From Stenocarpella maydis (taxonomy: Eukaryota > Ascomycota > Sordariomycetes > Diaporthales > Diaporthaceae), in assembly GCA_002270565.1 (NCBI GenBank), contig NQMI01000051.1, positions 62,001 to 126,000 on the forward strand: a stretch of DNA of 64,000 bases, written 5' to 3'. Positions 22,503 to 34,289 of this stretch are shown piece by piece. The first letter of the stretch is position 1. Each line of letters opens with the position of its first letter. A program made the translations under genes and the position numbers. The notes under the pieces were generated by a model, which worked only from the letters and a program-made list of their open reading frames with translations, made no database searches and was not told where the DNA came from.

Positions 22503-23282
22503 TTTCCCACACAAACTCAAACATTTCAATAAGCTATAATAAATTTAAATAAATACTTAAAAATCTTGACCCTTTATTTACATATAATACCTTACAAATG
22601 ATGTAAGGAAAGAATTTTATTTTATAATATTTCCAGATGTAATAGTTTTAAAAAAATTTAAAATATAGCTTCCATAAAATGTTAAGGATTCTTAACATTT
22701 TTTATGGGAATACTAACATTTAATAGAAGTTACTTATTTAAGAATATCTTTTTTAAAGATTTAAATAGAATTTTAGTTTCTTTAATGATATTTATTTTAA
22801 TATATTCATTATAAATATATTAAACAATTATTTCTATAAAGAATTTATTTAATAATATATTTTAAGATGTAAGTCTTCCAATATAAATGTTTTATAAGGA
22901 AAATCTAAAAGTAATTATATAACCTTAAGGAAATTTATTATTTGAAAATAACTTTTAAATTAATATTATTCTATATTTATATTATGTATTACATTTTTAA
23001 TAGACTTAAAGTTTTAATTAATTTAGTAGTATTAAAAGAAATAATATCTATTAAGGAATCTTAGTATTATATATATAAATCTTAACATTTTATAAACTTT
23101 ATATTTAAAAATATATTTAAAATATTTATAATACATAAAATACTATCTCAATATTATTATAGAAGGAATAATTTAAAATGTTATATTTTGAGCCTAGATT
23201 TAGGGTTATCGGATTCAATTTGGATTTAATATAAGCTATTAAAAAGTGGGTGTGTTTTGGTGTGAATACACTCTGTGCAGGG

Positions 23283-23311
23283 TGGCCGGAATCAGGGGGG
23301 GGGCCGGGATA
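23283..23311 (-). repeat. Right terminal inverted repeat, G/C-rich core
   Basis: TGGCCGGAATCA, a 9-G run (23295-23303) and CCGGGAT. The reverse complement aligns with the left end apart from a few bases and run length. Confidence 0.6.
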
Positions 23312-23312
23312 C

Positions 23313-23756
23313 GGGGCCACGATGTTATTGACTGAGGCCAGCCTTCTGTCTCCTACTTATAAATGGTCAGTAGAGCGGCTGAATAGGAGAATATGCCCAA
23401 ATCTGGCCAACTTACCCAGTTATGGCCATAGAATTCCCAACTGAGATGATTTTTTTTAAAATCATCTTGGCGTGGCTCCGGACCGTAATACAAAGGCTCT
23501 CGCGATGGAATGGTGTCGAGATGAAGATGCACGAAGTACACCGTCGAGTGGATCAGAAGCCTTCTTCCGAGGCCAAAAGTCACCACAGGCAAGGGTTCAA
23601 CCCTGGCCGGGATCCCGCCCGCCGACCATCATGCATCCCGACATCAACCCATCCCCGATAACACACAAATCAAACCTCGCCCGCCGTCGTGTCCGCCCAC
23701 AACCTTCCTTGCGTCCCAACTGGCCACAACAAACCACCACCCCCATAGCAAGAGCC
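23313..23756. other. Intergenic, upstream of bL33m
   Basis: 444 bp between the mobile element and the mitochondrial ribosomal protein start, presumably its promoter. No other feature. Confidence 0.45.
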
Positions 23757-24306
23757 ATGGCCAAGAAAGGTGCCCCTCCCACCCCCCCAGCGACACTGAT
23801 TGACTGAAAGACTGACCCGCAACGCCGGCAGTGAAATCCCGTATCGTCTCGGTACGGCTCCTCTCGATGGCCATGACGGGCTTCTTCTACCAGTTCACGC
23901 GCCCGCGCACGTCGCCGCCAATGAGCATGCTCAAGTATGACCCGATAGGTACGGCCTCCCCGCCGTCGAACCTGAACCCCCCCGTGCGACACCTTCGATC
24001 TTGGGCCCCGAGTCCAGGCCTGCTCTCCATCCAGTTGCTGCCACGCGTCATGCCTCGCTGCCCGCGCCGCCCTTGGTCGCTGGAAAACGAACGGTTCTTG
24101 AGGGTGTCCGGATTGAAGCGATGCGCGGTACTTGGGCGTTGGCGGCGAGAAGGCGTGCACGCTGCTGCGATTGGATGGATGCCACACCCGGAGGCAACCC
24201 GCCCTGCGCTACTGGCTAGGATCGTTTGCTGACAATGGGGAATCCCGAATGAACAGTGCGAAGAAAGGTCCTCTTCCTCGAGCAGAAACGGAAAGGAAAC
24301 AGGTAG
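23757..24306 (+). CDS. MRPL39: Mitochondrial large-subunit ribosomal protein bL33m
   Basis: Three small exons: 23757-23769, 23832-23948 and 24257-24306. They encode 59 aa, the normal size for this protein. The product starts MAKKVKSRIV, has the signature [18 protein letters not shown] and [16 protein letters not shown], and ends in a basic tail with EQKRK. These are the conserved features of fungal bL33m (yeast Mrpl39), a small protein of the mitochondrial 54S subunit. Intron 1 is 62 nt, starts GTGCCC (weak donor) and ends GGCAG. Intron 2 is 308 nt, long for this window. Both splice in phase. The gene is invisible to single-frame ORF calling. The 24xx region downstream is a plausible 3' UTR. 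Confidence 0.92.
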
Positions 24307-24971
24307 ACGGCTACCGCGCTCCATCATCATTTTTCGGTTGATGGACTATAAAGTACGACGACAAAAAACACAGCGACACATAGAGGTCCGAAAAGTTTGT
24401 GTGCACCCGTATCATGCAGCGCCTCCAGGAAAGGGGAATATAGGAGCGTTCATAACCAGCATGAACTGGTTCAGGCGGCCGTCGAAGAAGACTGGCTTGC
24501 CCACTGTTGCGTTTGAATTCGGCGCACTCCCGACCGTGCTGGATGACGAGGATTGAAATAATCAAGGAAAATGGCACTCCCTGCCTCTGTTCAGTGGTTC
24601 TTGATGCACGAGACGGCTGTCATGGCAGCTACTACACCCTCACGCCCCATGGCGTATGTTAAGCGAGTATTGTTTAGTTGTGGAAAGCTATAAGTCAATA
24701 GTCTCATCTTCACAGCGATACCACTCTCATCTCAAGCCACATCTAGTCCCTTCATCGAACCTCCTCATCGTTTCCTTGCTCGGCCAAAATCAAACAACCT
24801 TCACTGCAGCCACGCCTCCATCAATTCCTGGCTCCATCCCTTGAAAATGGAAACATACTCCGTCCCCCTGACTGTAGCAAACACAGCAACATTGAATCTC
24901 ATCCTCAATGCCAACTTTGTTCGACTTCGAATCCCTTTGAGCAAACCAACTTCTGCGAGCTTGCCAAGGAA
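24307..24971. other. Convergent 3' intergenic region
   Basis: 665 bp between bL33m and the 3' end of the coiled-coil gene. No gene or RNA recognised. Confidence 0.5.
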
Positions 24972-27900
24972 TTACTTCATGGTGAACCACTTCGGTACAT
25001 AGTGTTCCTCAGAGGGCTCGCTTCTAGACATCTGGGAATGGGTGATGGAATCCTGAGAGTCATCTTTATGCCGCGATGAGCGGCACCGAGCGTAGTCGCT
25101 CGACTGCGATTCCTGGCTATCGTCCTGCAACTTAGAGCCTGTCCCTGGTGTCGATGTCTTCAGTCCTCCCGAGTTCCTCTTCCTGGCTCCATAAGGGTTG
25201 CTTCCTTCTCTTGTATTCTCGTGCTCTGCTGTGGTCTCATTTTGGTTGAAGTAGAAATTGCGAACAGGACGGGCCAGTTTGATGAAACTGTTTGGATCCT
25301 TGCGAGCTTTCTTGCGTGGTGCGCCCGGCAGTCCTTGGGAATCGTCGCCCATGCTCACTTGGTGTTCCGGAGGGGTCACGTATTTCGTCAGAGGCCTTGC
25401 GTTTCCCCTTTCCGTCTCAAGACCAGAAGACATGTGGGCCTCTGGCTCTTGGTGGTCGTCCTGTTTGCGTTTTTTCGGATCTCGACCAAGACGAGCTCTA
25501 TCGCCCGGGAGATCGCTCTCGGCACGAGGCTTGGTACCCGAGACAGGCCTGTTGTATGGTGCTCGGGTGAATTCACTACGGGTGAGGGTTCCTATGTCCT
25601 TGACGTCCAGTTGTCGTCGCTCCCTGTCTTCTTGGACTGATTTCGCTGGAGCGAATGCTTTATAAGTCCTGCGGCCGAAGAACCCTCGACTGGGCGGACT
25701 CGCTGACCGTGCGACCGGGGTTGGACCACCAAGGTCTCCGTCTTCAGTGGGCGAGCCTTGACTGCTTGCTTTCATGATAGACTTCGGTGGATTCGCTGAT
25801 CGTCTGTGTTCCTGTTCTTCCGATACTGATGGGGGTACTGGAGATGGTATGCTCCAGTTTGGACTCCTGATTGTCACACGGCGACCAACTTCATCTAGAA
25901 CTCTCGTGGCTAGGTCGCTCGTTGGCAAAAGACCTAGCGGGCTGCTTTGCGGAAAGTCTGCCCACACATCTCCGATGCCTGAAGTAGGCTCTTCTGCTAC
26001 ATTTTGGTCGCGTTTCGGGGCCGAACGTCCCTGGGATCGACAGTACTGAAAGATTGCCTGGTGCAACATGTCAATCTCCAAGAATGACTTCATCTTGAGG
26101 TCGACACCGTTGACATCGCCCTTCTGGGTCTTTCTGAGGTCGGAGACGAATTCCTTCACACCGCGATGGCCTGTTGTCCATTGCCTCAAGCTATTCAGAG
26201 CCTCCTTCACTTGCTTGTCGTACGTTTGGGCATCCTTTGATAGTCGGATAATTTCCCTTTCCTTGTCTGCAACCTTGGCTTCGAGGTTTGCGACTTGCTT
26301 CGAGCTGCGTTCAATGGCCTTTGCGATCTCCCTGTCCTTCTCATATGTTTCCTCGCCGACTTTTTTTGCATGAGCTTGTGCTGTCTGTAGCTCAGATCTC
26401 AGCTCGTCGACCGTCGTTGTAGCCCGTCTGTTGGTTTCTTCCACCATGGAGGCTTTTTGCCTCGCCAATGTGAGCTCATCTCTCAACGAACTTCTCTCTG
26501 CTTCGGCCTGTTTCAGAAGTGCACTGATGTTCTCTTTCGCGACGCTCATATCTCGTGTGACTTCTTGCTGAGCAACCTCAACCGCGGCCTCTTGGGCAGC
26601 CCGTGCTGTTTCTTCACGCTGCTTCATCAAGCCTTGAAGCTCTTGGGTGTGCTTCTCGTGTTCTTCTCTCTCTTTTGAGCACGCTTCTTTGCTTCGTTGG
26701 AGTTTGATCTCGAGGTCACGGGCAGCTGCGGTCTTCGCGGCAATGTCCATTTTCAGCCTCTCGCAATTCTGTTCGAGCGAGTTGGCGCGTGCGGCCTGTT
26801 CGGTGCCGTTTACTTGAGCCCGTTCCAGCTGTGCAAGTTCATTCCTGAGGTCGTTCAGGTTTTTCTCTCGCTGCCGAACCGCGGCTTCAGCTCCCTCCAG
26901 TCTGTTGAGGAGGGCGTTGCACTCCTCCTCTCTCAGCTGCACATTAGCTTGCAGCTGAGCGTTGTCTGCTTGTGTCTGCTCAAGAAGCTCTGTGAGCACA
27001 TCCTCACGATCCTCGAGCTTGATCCAGAAATCTTCCATATAATTCTTAACTGCATCAGAAAGCTTCTGCAGATTGGTTTGAAACTCTGTCTGTAACTCGA
27101 TCACAGGGTTGAGGATGCTACGTTTCTAGTTAGCACATTCTCAGTGTATGTGACTGGGTGACTCACGCCGAAAATGTCTGCATATTGGTTTCTTTTATCT
27201 TCTCGATGATGGTCTCTTGTGGCTCAACCTTTTTATCGAGAGCAGACAGATGCGCAACAATTTTATCGAGTCTGCTTGGTCAGCCTTTACCCAATACGGG
27301 TAAAAAGCAAGCCGAGGACTCACTTGACCCGTGTCTCTTCCGCTGCTATTCCATCTCGCTCGGCCTGACCAGATCCAATCTCTCCCAGCTTCACATTGAT
27401 CTGCTCGATCTGCCCTTCGAAGGCTTTGACGGCATCTTTGACGGATTGAACCGCCGCATTCTGCTCAAGGAGGTTTCGGATAGTTTCGCGCTCCCGTTCG
27501 ACATCGGCATCCCGCTCTTGGAGCTTTTGATCTAGCGACTCAAGCTTGTTGTTGACTAATATTGTTAGCACCAGGAAGAACACCTGCGCGCAGGACCAAA
27601 ACCTACGTCCTCTTTCCTTGAGACTGTACTCGTCCACTTTCGATTTGACGAGCTGCGTGAGCCGTTCACTTGTTGCTTGCAAATCCTTGCGTTGCTGTTC
27701 ATCCAACATCATCCGCTTGTGCTCCTCTTCTCGCATCTGCTTGATAGCAATCTCGCATTTCGCCTTGGAAGCCTTGTAGAGATCTTGCTGCTCCACGATT
27801 GCTGCATTCAGGTGCTCCTTGTATGTTCGACATTTTCTCTGGAGCTCAGACACCTTGGTGGATCGATTCTCAAGCAGCTGATTCATAGAGTCCAATTCCT

Positions 27901-29365
27901 CCTGAAGGCGAACTCGATCGCTCTCGAGTTCCTGGATCCTTCCAGACTTGCCACCGCTCTCTTTTAGGAGGTTGGACAACTTCTCATCCTTCTTCCGGAG
28001 ATTGTGTTCAAGATAGGAGATGTCTTGGTCCCTTCGCTTCCACTTAATTGCCATTGACCCAATATACTCATTCAAGGCTCCGGCAAAGGTTCCCGTAATC
28101 ACGTCCATATCAGGCGAACCAGGTGATCGGCGATCATCTCCCAGTGAAGGACTGCGGTACGCGGCCCCAGATTGCTGGTACCGTCTTCTGATCGACGGTG
28201 TCTCGTCGTGGTGGCGGGAGCCATGTCGGCGCGAAGGACGGGCCCTGCCCGAGACGGGGAGACGAGGCCGCGGTCGCTTTTTGCTAATATTTGATCCGTG
28301 CCGAGATGAACGAGACGATGGACAATGAGTCGGAGTGACGGTTTTGAACACTTGGCGGACGTCTCTCATGGGCCGGTCGAGCTTGAGAGACGGAGATGTT
28401 CGAACTATACTCTTTTGCGCAAACTCCTCGCGGAGTTCTTGATGCTGAGAGGTGTTTTCGAGCAACTGTTGAGAGATTTGAGCTGGGGAAACCGAGGTGT
28501 CATTTGGCAATGAAATAAGATGTCTTGGAATATTGGTCTGGACGGTATTCTCGGGCTGACTCTCCAGCTGACTCTGATCGACTTGGTGGGGGCTTCTTCC
28601 CTGCTCGCTAGAGGGTTTGCCTTGATGAGGCACCCGTCCCTCCGCTTGGTGGGTGGCCCGGTCTTGTGTCTCTACATTGATCACACCCTCCTGGATTGTC
28701 GATAGGCGACGGGGAAGAGGTTTCTCGTTAGGTGTCCGATTTTTACCGTTTGGGTGTTGGTATCGTGGCTGATAGTCATCGAAGGGAGGACGCCTTGCGA
28801 AGGTTTGGGCTTGTAGGAGACGCTCAGGAGCCTTTTCAGCAGGCTGATTGCCGTCCCCTGAGGACAGACTGCTTTCGATGCTGGTGAGAACTGCGAGGGG
28901 CGGCTCTTCGACACCGAGGCGGCTCGGACCAGGGCCAAGCTGCCTAGAGTGAGGAGTTGCCTGGACAGCACCACTTACAATGGCAGCAGGGACATTGGTG
29001 CCCGGCTCGCCAATGGCAAAGGGAGAGGTGGCATGAGCTTTTGCCTGGATGGCATCGACTGTGGGAGTTGCAGGAGCTGGACGGCCGAATTTTCCGGGGA
29101 CGATCTTCAGCGGCTTTCCCCAGGAGAAGCTCTCACCTGGATCAACGTCGACGTCTTGTGGCCGAGACAGCAGTTGGACACCCAGGCCTTGGCCGGTTGG
29201 TGATGAGAGGCCGCCCTCAGGGCTATGGCTTTGGGTTCCAGGCAAAATGTGCAGGGCGTTCTGAAGGGCCACGGACTCCTGGGAATCTTCGTCCGCGACA
29301 GCTCCCGGGGAGGCTATCTTCGGTGGCCCAGGGCTGTGGTCGGAAGCTGTCGACTTGGCCTCCAT
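24972..29365 (-). CDS. Large coiled-coil protein of unknown function, 1413 residues
   Basis: Four exons join in phase: 27607-29365, 27324-27555, 27167-27271 and 24972-27117. The introns of 51, 52 and 49 nt are canonical (for example TGCTAAC before ATTAG). The protein has three zones. The N-terminal 430 residues are disordered, rich in Ser, Pro and Gln, with many Arg/His-containing motifs. The middle (about 440-1030) is almost continuous coiled coil (heptad stretches such as RLQEELDSMNQLLENRS and EERDEL-like repeats). The C-terminal 380 residues are again disordered and basic, with a conserved-looking SFIKLARPVRNFYFNQ and the end HYVPKWFTMK. This layout is common in structural proteins of the spindle pole, septum or synaptonemal complex, but I cannot assign one. 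ATG 29365 is the first Met after an upstream stop; an earlier exon cannot be excluded. Confidence 0.85.
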
Positions 29366-31649
29366 GCTGGGCAACGAGTGCGACCAGCTATGGGAAAAGG
29401 ACGCAGCGTCTCAACGTAGCCTCAAGAGGGAGATGGAATTGATTAGAGATGTACCACGTCGTTTCGTTCCTACTTCGAGGTCGTATGTCTTCACCAAGGG
29501 GCATGATGAAGCTGAAAGGGGACAAGGATGCGTCTCGAGTCTGGATGGTTGAGAGAGTATTGCAAATTCAAACCACAGCAAAATCTTGCAGCCAGATTGC
29601 CGCAGCCTTTGGGGCATATGAAAAGGAGGGAAGGAGCACACTAGGTGATGAGGTGCTGTCGTGAGAGAACGCAGGCACCGCGACGACTTCACCTCCCTCC
29701 CAGGGAAGGAACGATATCGCACCACATCTTAGACACCCAACAACGCCAAGATTACAATTACCTCTGTGCCTTGAATCGTTCAGGCTCAAGGTCCAGTACC
29801 CAATTCGGCCCTGGGTTGGGAGTTCCGGCAATCTTGAAGCGGTCCTTTGAGACGGGTGGTCGCATATAAGATGGATGCATTTGACTAATGCCCCAATCGA
29901 CTCCGACTTCCACTTCTTTTCTTACCGGAGACGGCTGGTTACTTGCACGATATGAGATACCTAGGCCTGGCCCATAGTTCGATCCACGGCCTGCGAGGTA
30001 GGCGAGCAGAGTCCACCACCACAGCAATACCCATGGCAGCAAGAGTAAGTGAACTTGTGCAAGTCTAATTACCCAGCCTTGACAGCCGGATAAGGGTCAC
30101 CTCGCCTCTGGTCGCAGACTAGCCGCAGAAAGCCACATGATAGTGAGGCACGCCAGCGGCGGACTCAGTACTATGAAATTGTTAGATTTACTTTCTGGGG
30201 GGGGGGGCATCGTCGTTCAAGCAGAGACTTGGTCAGCTTGGTAACGTAGAGTGCAAGAATAAATCATAGACCCAGCCAGCCGCCTTACCTCCGGGGCAGG
30301 TAGCGACAGGAAAGGAGGCCAGGTCGATCTCGTAAAAGGCCGAAACACGGTACAATCTATACATGATTGCGCATGATACTATTCATAGTCCTTGACCGGG
30401 ACTGCGCGTCAAACTCGTTTGGCAAAGTAGAAATCTCCCTCAGTACCCGCTCGCTTACAGTTCTGTCTTACCAAGAAGAACCCCCAGGCCAGACATTTGA
30501 ATCTCGCCAGAGCAACGTGAGGCCGTCTCGGGATATTAAATCATGGCCCGGCCAGGCTGAACAGGCAGGCGACCGGCCTTGCATTGAAAATAGCCCAAAA
30601 TATCGCACCCGGCGGTAAGTGGCACTTGGCTGACACGGCCTGTCTTGATTGATCATCTCTTTTGGAGTGCTTCTCACAGTCTCGCAGTGGTCACAGTGGC
30701 AGGCCTGCAAGAGCCAGTAGATTTCTACCAAGCATGCAGCTCGGCACAAACAAGATAGATACTGGACACCAAGCTCGTTGCCGTCCCGCGACTCGGAGTA
30801 ATAAGCCTTGCGACCACCAGTCCCACGATGACGACAGCAGGCTCGGGCACAAGACGACACCCACCCAGGATAGTCAGAAATCGCGACTGTGCCGGTATGA
30901 TGCAGCTCTGGCAGCTGCTGACTGGCAAAGCGGGGAAGGCTGTCAGAATATTAGCATCGTCGCAAAAGGAATTTTGGCGACCCAGACAAGCAGGACATAG
31001 TGGTGAGAATGTCGGGCACCCTCCAGAGGTGAAGTCAAGGGCACGGCGCTTACAAGCACCCCAGCATCCCAGCCCGTTAGTCCTGATTGGCCAAGAAGGG
31101 CCAGCCCAACCCAGGGTACTGTGAAGAGATCCGCAATGACGGGCGCGTAGCAGCACATTGCCTCGCCAATGGCAGAGGAACGGGCTGCAAAAGAGTTGTC
31201 AGTTTCACCTGGCACTCCCTGGGCTGGCCAATGGCGCCACCACTGACATCGGCTGGCATAAGTGCCGAGGACGGGTCCAGCGTGCATTGCACATGCAGGT
31301 GCTTTCCTTTGGCAGCACCCACAACGTCCACATGCCGCCCTTGTCTTTTTCCAGACTCTGAGGGCGGACGGACTCTTATTAGCGTCGTGTTCCATTTGGG
31401 TATTGATGTGTGACCGTAAATCTAGCTGTCTAAATAGAGCGGCTCCGCGTTCTGTGAAACAATATTGGGGCCCTTTACATACCCTTTTCTCTCTCCGGCA
31501 TTCCTCGACTGCAGGCCCTTACAAGTCACCCCTCCACATCCCCCTCCGCTCGCAGGGTTGACGAGCATCTCTTTGTAGCGTCTCCCCTCCGCGCGACAGT
31601 ACTCACATATCCTTCAGCCTGCGGCCTCTGTCGTAAGCTCCTGACAACC
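29366..31649. other. Gap with one possible membrane-protein exon
   Basis: Mostly nothing supportable. On the minus strand, 29758-30042 reads a hydrophobic segment (LLWWWTLLAYLAG) followed by a plausible soluble stretch, and ends at a GTAATT donor-like site after GCACAGAG. This could be one exon of a small gene but no partner exon was found. An 11-G run lies at 30197-30207. Frames at 30662-31400 on both strands look non-coding. Confidence 0.35.
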
Positions 31650-32182
31650 ATGGCCGCAACAGCCTCCTCAAGCTTCCCGCTCGCGACGAGTGACCCATAC
31701 ACCGGAGACGACAACACAGCCGGGACGGCGAATGCTGGTTCTGATGGCAGTCCCGACAATGACGCTGGAGCGTCCGGCAGCAGCAGCGGGAATTTCCAGG
31801 TCTCCGAAGGCGCACTGATCGCCATTATCGTCATTGTGGTTTTCGTTGCTCTTCTCGGCAGTAAGGAGCTCTCGTCTCGCACGCTCACCGTATATACTAA
31901 CCCTGCACAGTCGCTACCGGAACACTCTTCTACCTCGCAAAGAAGAGAGAATGGACAGTTCGCGAGACCATTCGCCGGTCTGCCAAGAAGGTCGTAACAG
32001 CACTGACACCGCGACGTTCCGAGTTCCCGAAGTCCGTGAAGCAACAGCCGACGAGGTTCAGGGGTGGACGTGACCGCGGTGACGACGAAATCCCACCCAC
32101 CCCGCGCTTGAGGCCGGAGGATCTTGAGAAAGGCCTGGCCGCAAAGGTAGATGTAAAGCGGAAGTACTTTCATCGAATGTAG
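31650..32182 (+). CDS. Single-pass membrane protein, fungal-specific
   Basis: Two exons (31650-31860 and 31911-32182) with a 50-nt intron (GTAAGG donor, ATACTAACC branch, CACAG acceptor) give 160 aa. An acidic/Ser-Gly-rich N-terminus of about 50 residues precedes one membrane helix (GALIAIIVIVVFVALLGIAT). A basic juxtamembrane segment follows (AKKREWTVRETIRRSAKKVV), then a Pro/Arg-rich tail. The N-terminus has no signal peptide, so a type III or tail-proximal orientation is likely. The family is conserved in ascomycetes as far as I recall, without a known function. It converges with ENP2, whose stop lies 179 bp away. Confidence 0.75.
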
Positions 32183-32360
32183 GGACATCACAAACGGATG
32201 AGAAGCGGAGGGGTGCTTCGTTGCGTTGCGTCCCGCGGTCGAAGGTCTGATGGCAGCGAGGCGTAGTTCAGGACGGTCTCACGTATCTCATGCTACTGGG
32301 AGCATTACGGAGTTCAGGGCGTGTAATTGAGACGGATAATATAACGATGAGCCAGATGTA

Positions 32361-34289
32361 TTATAGTTTCCTGAAGGTATTCGTGCTGGCACTCCGTCTT
32401 TGTGTTGGGCGTTTGTTGTCAGTGCCAGACGGCTCGGGCTTCTGTTTTTTCTTGGATTCTAGCACGAAAGTAACTGATTTCTCGCCCATCGCGTCGCTCA
32501 GTGAAACCTTGCCCACGCGGCCACTCTTTTGAACGCGCGAACCGAGAGCGATATCCTTAATCCTGCCATTTTGGCCGGATGACGAGACCCGCATGGAAAC
32601 GCCTTGTGGTTTTTGCTGGCTGTGCTCACTGTCCTCGTCACTAGCGGCGCTCTCGTCCAACCCTTCTTCGGAATCGACACGTTGTCTTTGAGCAAGCTTT
32701 GTGCCTGCTTGGGCGCCGGTCGTCGTGCTGGGATTGAGCATCTTGAACTCCCTGCTCGTCTCGTCAACAGCGAAGTCTTCGTCTTCGAAGAGCTTGCCGA
32801 AACGCTGGTCCCCGAGCACGCCGGCGTTGGTATCCACGATTTCTCTCCTCTCTTGTCGCGCGAGGATCTTGTCTGCGAGTTTTTGGTTGACCTTGACCTT
32901 CTTGGAACCACGAATCCTGCTCGCACGCTCTTTCTCCACCTTCTGTTGGATCTTCCTCTGCCGTTCCTCCTCGAGCACGAAGGGATTTGCGACCAGATGC
33001 GCTTGCTCGTAGAGTTTTGTGTCCACAAAGTAACCGTGCATGTACGGGCGAAGCGTTGGGGTCCCAATAAGGTGATCCAGGCTGAGTGACTTCAACTCAG
33101 ACAGGGTCAAGAACTTGTAGTTGTCGTATGTCTCTATGCGCGCTTCCTCGGTCATCTCCTCCACCATGTTGTCCAGGAAGCCACACCACTTCGGTGCCGA
33201 GCCCAGGGATGGAATGTGGAAAACGTGTTGCTGCTTGCCCTCGTTGGCAGTTACAAGCGTACCTGTGTCTTTGACCCACTGGACGAAGTTGAGGTCGGTA
33301 GTGGGCTCTATGTGTGTCCAAGCCTCGCCACTTGCCTCGTCCCAAATCTTGATGATTTTCTTGTCCGACGTCAATATTTTCCTCTCCTGGGATGCGGTCT
33401 TGAGATGAAGGATGTTCTGGATAGCATAACCAAAGCCTTGGTCCTTTCGAAGCAGAGGGACCGGCCTTCGCAGGTCAAAAACGGAACATATGCCCTGGTC
33501 CGTACCTATCGCCAGAGAAAGCCCGGAATAAGGGTTGAAGTCCAAGGCCGTCACCTGGCCCTCCAAGCCTTCGAGGACGGCCACTTTCGACCTGACACGA
33601 GGGTCGAACATTTCTACTGAGCCCTTGGATGTACCAAAAGCCAGCAAGTTGTGGGTGTTTTCGGCGACGGCGGCCGAACTGACGCAACCAGCCTCGACGC
33701 TGCCCTGCAAGCCGGACTCGATGCCGTCGTCACCTCCAACATCTATCTCATAAGATTTCATGAACCTGCCCTCGACAAGATTCATCCGGAAGACCTCTCC
33801 TGTCCCATTTGGCCCCAGCCCGGTGGCTGCGACAAGGGCCTCGGATGAGTTTCGGTCATAAACCAGATCCCGGCCGTATCGCGGCAACCTTAGTTCGTGA
33901 TGGCATCCAGCCAAGGTGTGGAACTCGAGCTTGCGGTCGGTCTGGAGGTGCAGGGACTTGGAAGCATCTTCGCTAAGGAGGACGAAGGAATGATTGAGGC
34001 TCGAGGTGTGCCTGTCCCAGCTGAGCGAGAGCTGGCTGAGGTCGTGGGTGTGTATTTGCGGTTTGTATGTGCCGGTGCTCATGATCCACTGTCTATCCTC
34101 GGAGACCCTCACACAGACGCTGGCCTCTTCAAACTCGAAGTCCTGGAGTAGCTCGATTCGGTTTGAATACTCGGGGTCGTACTTCAGACTCCTCTTCCTT
34201 CTGCGGGCCAGCCAGTCTGGCAGCGGCCTGCCTGTGGATGCGCCCGAGACCGTGTAAACTGGCACAAGGCCAGGCGTGGTGACCTTCAT
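32361..34289 (-). CDS. ENP2: Nucleolar WD40 protein Enp2/NOL10
   Basis: A single exon of 642 aa from ATG 34289. An in-frame extension to 34373 is open, but family homology starts at MKVTTPGLVPVYTVSG. The N-terminus GRPLPDWLARRRKRSLKYD is diagnostic for Enp2/NOL10, a component of the small-subunit processome needed for 18S rRNA maturation in the nucleolus. WD repeats occupy about 40-380. The NUC153 motif (DQRFGKLFEDEDFAVDE) follows at about 520. The C-terminal third is charged and basic, with RGSKKVKVN and Lys-rich ends as expected for nucleolar targeting. It is divergent from the Mediator gene, with 957 bp between starts. Confidence 0.95.
   Translation of the reverse strand: MKVTTPGLVPVYTVSGASTGRPLPDWLARRRKRSLKYDPEYSNRIELLQDFEFEEASVCVRVSEDRQWIMSTGTYKPQIHTHDLSQLSLSWDRHTSSLNHSFVLLSEDASKSLHLQTDRKLEFHTLAGCHHELRLPRYGRDLVYDRNSSEALVAATGLGPNGTGEVFRMNLVEGRFMKSYEIDVGGDDGIESGLQGSVEAGCVSSAAVAENTHNLLAFGTSKGSVEMFDPRVRSKVAVLEGLEGQVTALDFNPYSGLSLAIGTDQGICSVFDLRRPVPLLRKDQGFGYAIQNILHLKTASQERKILTSDKKIIKIWDEASGEAWTHIEPTTDLNFVQWVKDTGTLVTANEGKQQHVFHIPSLGSAPKWCGFLDNMVEEMTEEARIETYDNYKFLTLSELKSLSLDHLIGTPTLRPYMHGYFVDTKLYEQAHLVANPFVLEEERQRKIQQKVEKERASRIRGSKKVKVNQKLADKILARQERREIVDTNAGVLGDQRFGKLFEDEDFAVDETSREFKMLNPSTTTGAQAGTKLAQRQRVDSEEGLDESAASDEDSEHSQQKPQGVSMRVSSSGQNGRIKDIALGSRVQKSGRVGKVSLSDAMGEKSVTFVLESKKKQKPEPSGTDNKRPTQRRSASTNTFRKL

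Larger units (their letters stand above)
22471..23312. mobile_element. AT-rich, inverted-repeat-bounded element (RIP-degraded transposon or MITE)
   Basis: Two G/C-rich ends face each other around about 750 bp that is very AT-rich and has no coding potential. The left end (22473-22502) contains two ATTCCGGCC-type boxes around a C-run. The reverse complement of the right end (23283-23311) shows the same order: CCCGGCC, a C-run, GATTCCGGCCACC. The similarity continues inward: AATAAGCTATAATAAAT on the left against AATAGCTTATATTAAAT in the right-end complement, with C/T differences. This is the layout of a TIR DNA transposon or non-autonomous derivative whose body was turned AT-rich by C-to-T mutation. 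No transposase can be read and no clear target-site duplication is seen. Confidence 0.6.

Noticed and set aside
23597..24187. 196-codon minus-strand ORF
   Set aside because: It spans the bL33m gene and its intron in antisense; no protein-like pattern.
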